From assembly GCA_964478075.1 (NCBI GenBank), contig CAYZGO010000006.1, positions 62,001 to 126,000 of the forward strand: a stretch of 64,000 nucleotides of DNA, in the 5' to 3' direction. Of this stretch, positions 59,446 to 64,000 are shown piece by piece. A program made the position numbers and the translations under genes. Within the stretch, counting starts at the first letter, position 1; every line of letters begins with the position of its first letter. Below the pieces are notes generated by a model. The model made no database searches and was not told the origin of the DNA. It saw only the letters and a program-made list of their open reading frames with translations. The DNA is from DAOUEX01 sp034430235 (lineage in GTDB: Bacteria > Chloroflexota > Anaerolineae > UBA2200).

Positions 59446-60061
59446 TCATTCTTCCCAGACAGCAGCGTAGTACCGGTCCAAGCCACTAGGTTTGCCGTCT
59501 TGCCAATTGTCTGGGTTCTCGATATCCAAGTCCCAACGCAAAGGGTTGTTGGCGATGTATTCGCGGATCCGCTGCAGCTCCTGCTCGGTGCGGACGACGA
59601 CCAAAGGCGCAGTCCCGCCGTCATTTGGGCGGGGAAGTCCCCGAAGCGGAGCGGAGTGGGGCGTGTTCGTAGTAGTTGCGTTGCCAGATCTTCATGCCTG
59701 GCATGTCGCGAATGCGGTTGAGTCGCCGCGTGGTGACCGATCTGAAATTGCCTACGATAGCGCCTAGTGAACCCCGTACCGATCCGTGTTGTAGGGGCAA
59801 GGCATTCCTAGCTGGGCCTGCCGCAAATGTGGGCATTTCATCTGCTGGAACATCCAGCATAGACGAAGAGACTTCCTGGGAATGCCTTGCCCCTACCGTT
59901 GCCGGGCGCTCAGTGATGACGATGATCCCGTGCAGGTGGTTGGGCATGACGACCCATGCGTCCAGCGTGACGTGGGTGGCATGGCTTGGGATGGCCTGCC
60001 AGTACGTTTCGACCACGGACCGCAGGACAGGATCTTCAAACTTCTCAGGCTCAGGTTTCAT
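59446..60061 (-). pseudogene. RAYT-type transposase remnant B
   Basis: The upstream frame (59621-60061) encodes VLRSVVETYWQAIP, the metal-binding NHLHGIIVI and WQRNYYEH. It then hits a repeat of about 60 bases (CCCCACTCCG to GGCGGGACT), after which the usual C-terminus resumes: RTEQELQRIREYIANN, then WDLDIENPDNW and a stop at 59446. The N-terminal 45 residues with the first strand are absent. The broken site after YYEH is the same as in copy A. Confidence 0.75.
59791..59896. repeat. 106-base palindromic element inside RAYT B
   Basis: Same length and 18-base inverted ends as in copies A and C, at the same point of the transposase frame (after HGIIVI). Confidence 0.85.
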
Positions 60062-60085
60062 TTCGCACCAAGAACTAGACTAATA

Positions 60086-60305
60086 TTCGGTGCAAGATGG
60101 TCCACTCGTGGACAGCCAGTCGTAGCCTAGCCCCTTGCCGTTCGTGCTCTGCATGCCCTGTGGGCGACTGCTTGACGGGGTGGGCGTTCCTGGTCGGAGC
60201 GAGCACACGGGCACCCGTGCTGCCGCAGGGCAGTGCAAGGCCCTAGACTACGTTTATCGTCAAATCTACGCAGCTCATCTGCTGTGAGCGGCATTGTGCA
60301 CCGAA
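60086..60305. repeat. Terminal-inverted-repeat element (MITE-like), copy 2
   Basis: Starts TTCGGTGCAAGATGG and ends CATTGTGCACCGAA; about 90% identical to 52349-52590. Its right end is three bases from the stop codon of the ABC permease gene. Confidence 0.7.
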
Positions 60306-60307
60306 CA

Positions 60308-61051
60308 CTAGATCAAATCCTCCAGGCGGTCGTACATGAGCTTCAGGGCAGCGAGGTAGAGGACAATGGCGAAAACAGCGCTGATGCCCATGTCTACCCC
60401 AAAGGAGAAATAAGCTCCAGTGCCATCTAGTAACAAGTGGCGAAGAGCATCCACGGTATAGGTCAATGGCAATGCGCTAGCAACCACTCGCAAGGCTGGC
60501 GTCATTGCCGCTAGCGGCGCAAACACGCCGCAGAGAAAGACCATCGGAAACCGAAAAAAGTTGGACAGGGTCATCGCGTCAAAGACCTCGCGCACCAGCA
60601 GGCTGACGAGCACGCCGAGCAACGAGAAGGTAACGCTGCCCAAGAGAACAGTCAGCACCACGCCGCCCACAGCCAGAGGCAACCCCCAGACCAGGCTGCT
60701 GACAGCCCACACCAAACAACCAGTCGCCGTACCAAAGAGCGCCCCGCTGGCGGCCTTGCCCACAACCAGAGCTGCGGGAGATACCGGAGCCATGAGCAGG
60801 CGCTCCATCGCCCCGATGCGCTTCTCAAAGGCAATCACCACTGCTTCCATTGACGTGGCACCGAACAACGCGGTCATGCCGATCAGTCCTGGCACGACGG
60901 CGCGGATATCGCTGGGGTCGCGCAGGTAGAAGGCCAGGACCATCAGCGCCGGAAAGAGCATGCCCCAGCTAATGAGCGGTGGCTTGAGGTAGTAGGTGCG
61001 CATGTCTTTGACTGTGATGTGCCAGGCGCGCTTGAGTTGTGCTAGCATCAT
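60308..61051 (-). CDS. ABC-2 type transporter permease
   Basis: A 247-residue membrane subunit of an ABC exporter. It has six hydrophobic segments (for example GMLFPALMVLAFYL, LIGMTALFGATSMEAVVIAFE and VFAIVLYLAALKL), with the EKRIGAMERLLMAPVSP loop typical of ABC-2 permeases that contact the ATPase. It overlaps the ATPase gene by four bases (ATGA). Substrates of such exporters include drugs and polysaccharides; none is indicated here. Its last 20 codons are duplicated at 52593-52655. Confidence 0.9.
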   Translation of the reverse strand: MMLAQLKRAWHITVKDMRTYYLKPPLISWGMLFPALMVLAFYLRDPSDIRAVVPGLIGMTALFGATSMEAVVIAFEKRIGAMERLLMAPVSPAALVVGKAASGALFGTATGCLVWAVSSLVWGLPLAVGGVVLTVLLGSVTFSLLGVLVSLLVREVFDAMTLSNFFRFPMVFLCGVFAPLAAMTPALRVVASALPLTYTVDALRHLLLDGTGAYFSFGVDMGISAVFAIVLYLAALKLMYDRLEDLI

Positions 61052-62025
61052 CCCCTGCTTCCTCGCGTATTGGGCGTCTTGCTGCTCTGCAGTGCCTCCA
61101 CCGCAATCCCTGTAAGCTGCACGAAGGCATCCTCCAGTGAAGGGTTCGCCGTGTGGATCGCCTCGATCCTGGCGCCATACTGCTGCGTGATCATCACGAC
61201 ATCGCGGAGAGCAGAGTCCACCGAGCGGACCGACAGGTGCAAGCTATCCCCCGCATGTGACAGGCTCGTGATCTGTGCTGACCGCCTCAACGCAGACAGA
61301 AGCGTCTCTGTGGGCGAGGGTATCACCAGCTCCAGTGCGCTCTCTCCCTGACACTGGGCACAGAGCGCGGCGGGAGTGTCCAGAGCGATTAGCTTGCCCT
61401 CGACGATAATGCCCACACGGTCACACAGGCGTTCCGCCTCCGCGATAAGGTGCGTTGTCAAGAAGATGGTGACACCACGGGCACGCAAAGCGCCAATCGC
61501 AGCGCGAAGGCTTCGGGCACTCTGCACATCGAGCCCCGGGGTTGGTTCATCCAGGAAGAGAATCGAGGGGCGATGGACCAACGCCGCCGCAATGGTGAGC
61601 CGACGCTTCATTCCAGCCGAGAGGGCCCCAAATGGTGAATCGGCTCTCCCGGCCAACCCGTATTCTTCGAGGAGTTCGTCAGCTCGAGGTCGCCACTGGC
61701 TGCGAGGCAATCCGTAGAGTTTGCCGATAAAGATGAGGTTGTCTCGTAAACTCAACTCGCTGTACAGGTTGGAGCGTTCCGGCACGACACCAACGCGGGC
61801 CTTGACCTGCAGCAGATTGCGCGAAACTTCCAGCCCATCAACAAAAGCAGCACCGGCGGTTGGTCGAATCAATCCTGCCAGCACGCGAATGGTGGTCGTC
61901 TTGCCTGCGCCATTGGGGCCCAGAAAGGCAAACAACTCACCTTGACTGATGGCCAGGTCCAGGTGATCCACCGCACAAAGACTGCCATAGTTGCGCGTAA
62001 GGCCCTCGGTTCTTATTGCCAGCAA
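61048..62025 (-). CDS. ABC transporter ATP-binding protein
   Basis: A 325-residue ATPase of the DrrA/CcmA type that powers the adjacent permease. Walker A GPNGAGKTT is near residues 38-46, the signature LSAGMKRRL near 136, Walker B ILFLDEPTPGLD near 155, and the H-loop in TTHLIAEAERLC. The C-terminal 90 residues form the extra domain of this group. It overlaps the permease gene, so the two are coupled. Confidence 0.93.
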   Translation of the reverse strand: MLAIRTEGLTRNYGSLCAVDHLDLAISQGELFAFLGPNGAGKTTTIRVLAGLIRPTAGAAFVDGLEVSRNLLQVKARVGVVPERSNLYSELSLRDNLIFIGKLYGLPRSQWRPRADELLEEYGLAGRADSPFGALSAGMKRRLTIAAALVHRPSILFLDEPTPGLDVQSARSLRAAIGALRARGVTIFLTTHLIAEAERLCDRVGIIVEGKLIALDTPAALCAQCQGESALELVIPSPTETLLSALRRSAQITSLSHAGDSLHLSVRSVDSALRDVVMITQQYGARIEAIHTANPSLEDAFVQLTGIAVEALQSSKTPNTRGSRG

Positions 62026-62100
62026 ATCCTATTCCCCCTGGTGGATAGAAAGAGCACGCGACCAAATGTCAGGCGAGGTTGGGCTTGTTTCTTCTCAAGG

Positions 62101-62523
62101 TCAATTATACGAGCAGGAAACAGAACTCGCAAGTTGTAGGGGCAAGGCATTCCTAGCTGGGCCTGCCGCAAATGTGGGCATTTCATCTGCTGGAACCTCC
62201 AGCATAGACGAAGAGACTTCCTGGGAATGCCTTGCCCATACCGTTGCCGGGCGCTCAGTGATGACGATGATGCCGTGCAAGTGGTTGGGCATGAGCACCC
62301 ACACGTCCAGCGTGACGTGGGCGGCATGGCCTGGGATGGCCTGCCAGTACGTTTCGACCACAGAACGCAGCACAGGATCATCAAACAGACACGCCCGATC
62401 CTGCGCCACGATCGTAAGGAAATAGGCACCAGGGCGCGTGTAGTCGTATCCGCGCAGGCGAATAGAATGCCTGGCCTGAGCGAAGCCAAAGGGACGATGC
62501 TGCTTCTCAGGGTCGTATTTCAT
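62101..62523 (-). pseudogene. RAYT-type transposase remnant C
   Basis: This copy keeps the N-terminus missing from A and B: MKYDPEKQHRPFG, then RHSIRLRGYDYTRPGAYFLT, VLRSVVETYWQ and NHLHGIIVI. It ends inside or just after the palindromic element (62136-62241), so the catalytic tyrosine half is gone. I start it at the ATG at 62523. It shows what the complete first half looked like and that A and B are deletion derivatives. Confidence 0.75.
62136..62241. repeat. 106-base palindromic element at the end of RAYT C
   Basis: 18-base inverted ends with one mismatch (GCCCATAC). The left flank matches that of the free copy at 59316-59420. Confidence 0.8.
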
Positions 62524-62677
62524 TGCCGCCTCGATTCGTTTGTCACCAATGCCACCGCCGATTATAGCAACGGAAAACAGAACACGCAAGCCGACGGAGC
62601 CTGCTGCCTGACGGTCAAGAGCGAAGGTTACCCGACGTGTGGCACGAAAGCCGACACTTCTCAAACCCGCTATCGGC

Positions 62678-62706
62678 TTTCGCCAGCCGCCATTATGTGG
62701 TATAAT
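62678..62706 (+). promoter_or_regulatory. Promoter upstream of the beta-propeller gene
   Basis: TGGTATAAT gives a perfect -10 with the TG extension (62698-62706). The -35 (TTTCGC, 17 bases away) is poor, as is usual for extended -10 promoters. The start codon follows about 40 bases later. Confidence 0.6.
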
Positions 62707-62747
62707 TGACAGTAAGTAACAACTCTCTCCACGAGGTGATCCAGATC

Positions 62748-64000
62748 ATGGATACAAGCTTTGCGCGTTTGCTAGAGTGGCTGACGAAGAGAGCGTGGAT
62801 TATCCTCGCCGTGGTGGCACTGACTGTGCTGCTGATCCTGGCCTGGAGGATGCTCCCCATCCTGTCATCGCAGCCGGCTGCACCCACACCAATGGCCAGG
62901 CAGTGGGCCCAAGTAGGCGATCTCTTCGACGGCACAATCAATGCCCTGCTGATAGAAGGCCTTGGAGGTGTGCGCACACTCTATGCTGGCACAGATGGCG
63001 GTGTGTTCAAGAGTGAGGATCAGGGCCGCCATTGGATTTCCTGCAACGACGGCCTGACCAACCGCCTGGTGCGTGCCCTTGCTGTTGACCCTGACCATCC
63101 CAACACACTGTATGCTGGCACCTGGAACGGGAGAGTGCACGTAAGCACCGACGCCGGAAAAAGCTGGCAAGAGCGAAGTCACGGCCTCCCTCCCTACGAG
63201 ATCCTGGGACTGGCCGTGCACACACACGACCCGCGCAAGCTGTACGTTGGCGTTCAGGGCGGGGTCTTTACTACCACTAGTAGAGGCGAGCAATGGCATC
63301 CGGCTAGTGAATTCACAGGCACATTGCAGTGCATGGCTGTAGACACAGAGCATCCAGACACCCTCTACGTTGGAACCGCCGCAGACGGCGTTTACAAGAG
63401 CATCAGTGGTGGGGCTAGCTGGTTCTCATTGCCTACGGTTTTCACCGACGTTTCCTCACTGGTGATGTTGCCTCGCGTACCCGGCACCATCTATGCAGTA
63501 TCAAGGGGCAGAATCTACAGAACTGAAACCGCAGGAATCCTCTGGACATACGCGGACTCGTACCGTGAGCCTTCCACGGCGCGCTGCCTGGCTGTGGATC
63601 CAAAAGATGCACAAAAGGTCTACGTCGGATTGCAAGATGGCCTGCACAAGAGCGACGACGCCCGCCAAAGCTGGTCCAGAAGCGATGCAGGGCTCGCGGG
63701 AATGGACGTACAGATTCTGGCCGTGTATCCAACTGAGACCAACATTGTCTATGCTTGCACAGGCAACAAGCTGTTCGCCAGCACAGACGAGGGCCGTACG
63801 TGGGCCCATCGCTCCAGCATCAACGTGGATACTGCAGCCAGTATTCTGGCCCTGGAGGGGGACCCAAAGGACGGAGACGTGTTCTATGCTAGTGCAGCCG
63901 GCGGTGGCCTGTACAGAACCACCGACCGGGGCGACCATTGGCAGCACGTGGGAGAACCCCTGCCGCTCGCCTGGATAACCGCCATAGAGGTGGATCCGAT
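62748..64000 (+). CDS. Membrane-anchored beta-propeller protein (partial)
   Basis: The gene runs off the right edge; 417 codons are visible. The N-terminus is cytoplasmic (MDTSFARLLEWLTKRAW), with one membrane helix (IILAVVALTVLLILAW), followed by repeated units of about 45 residues. These have Asp-box-like motifs (S-x-D-x-G-x-x-W, as in SEDQGRHW, STDAGKSW, STDEGRTW, TTDRGDHW) alternating with TLYAGT strands. This is the sialidase/Ycf48-like propeller class. The substrate or partner is unknown. CACGAGGTGAT precedes the ATG. Confidence 0.85.
   Translation, partial: MDTSFARLLEWLTKRAWIILAVVALTVLLILAWRMLPILSSQPAAPTPMARQWAQVGDLFDGTINALLIEGLGGVRTLYAGTDGGVFKSEDQGRHWISCNDGLTNRLVRALAVDPDHPNTLYAGTWNGRVHVSTDAGKSWQERSHGLPPYEILGLAVHTHDPRKLYVGVQGGVFTTTSRGEQWHPASEFTGTLQCMAVDTEHPDTLYVGTAADGVYKSISGGASWFSLPTVFTDVSSLVMLPRVPGTIYAVSRGRIYRTETAGILWTYADSYREPSTARCLAVDPKDAQKVYVGLQDGLHKSDDARQSWSRSDAGLAGMDVQILAVYPTETNIVYACTGNKLFASTDEGRTWAHRSSINVDTAASILALEGDPKDGDVFYASAAGGGLYRTTDRGDHWQHVGEPLPLAWITAIEVDP

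Noticed and set aside
1..64000. CRISPR array
   Set aside because: I looked for regularly spaced short direct repeats with unique spacers. The repeats found are dispersed palindromes, a 69-base-spaced pair and a long gene duplication, none with CRISPR spacing.

Overview
The window looks like a chromosomal segment of a Chloroflexota bacterium, most likely class Anaerolineae. This is inferred from moderately GC-rich DNA, an ECF sigma factor in an operon with DUF5667/DUF5666 proteins, secreted beta-propeller and DNRLRE proteins sharing a short LP[VI]IFR C-terminal tail, a fused EcfA transporter ATPase, and many dispersed palindromic repeats with RAYT-type transposases. No rRNA or other taxonomic marker is present, so the assignment is an inference.

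Layout: 0.3-2.7 kb is an integron-like cassette array on the minus strand. It has small AT-richer genes separated by three attC-like sites and, upstream, the C-terminal remnant of an IntI/Xer-type tyrosine recombinase. 2.9-31 kb is mostly core and housekeeping sequence: RNase J, a YIP1 protein, a Nudix hydrolase, MnmG, an ECF sigma operon, dodecin, PAP2 phosphatase, an M20 peptidase, a tandemly duplicated DNRLRE surface protein, tRNA-Ser, a complete ECF vitamin-type transporter (S, fused A1A2, T), HAD, metallo-beta-lactamase and CoA-binding proteins, a radical SAM enzyme, Mrp and PadR. 31-39.6 kb is a defence island. It holds a ~1670-residue protein with a nuclease-like N-terminus and a STAND-type NTPase (Avs-like), a broken Mrr end, and, next to tRNA-Asp, a small decayed element with two PglZ C-terminal fragments, an amber-interrupted DUF5674 gene and a copied tRNA-Asp 3' end. 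39.6-46.5 kb is core again: CPBP protease, ScpB, AmaP, a YfhO-like membrane protein, MiaA and YraN.

46.7-49.9 kb carries tRNA-Glu and a yybP-ykoY manganese riboswitch ahead of a P-type cation ATPase, which suggests manganese export. 50-51.8 kb has two promoter-driven structured RNA candidates, a recombinase fragment and an unknown membrane protein. 51.8-60.3 kb is a restriction module: a DUF262-HNH-AlbA fusion, a small coupled protein and an Eco57I-like restriction-modification enzyme. It is bracketed by direct repeats of a RAYT remnant, a terminal-inverted-repeat element and the tail of an ABC permease. The window ends with an ABC-2 exporter, a third RAYT remnant and the start of a beta-propeller membrane protein.

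The genes therefore mix stable housekeeping operons with three accessory zones (cassette array, STAND/PglZ island, restriction module). Each accessory zone carries recombination scars: recombinase tails, a tRNA fragment, or direct repeats.
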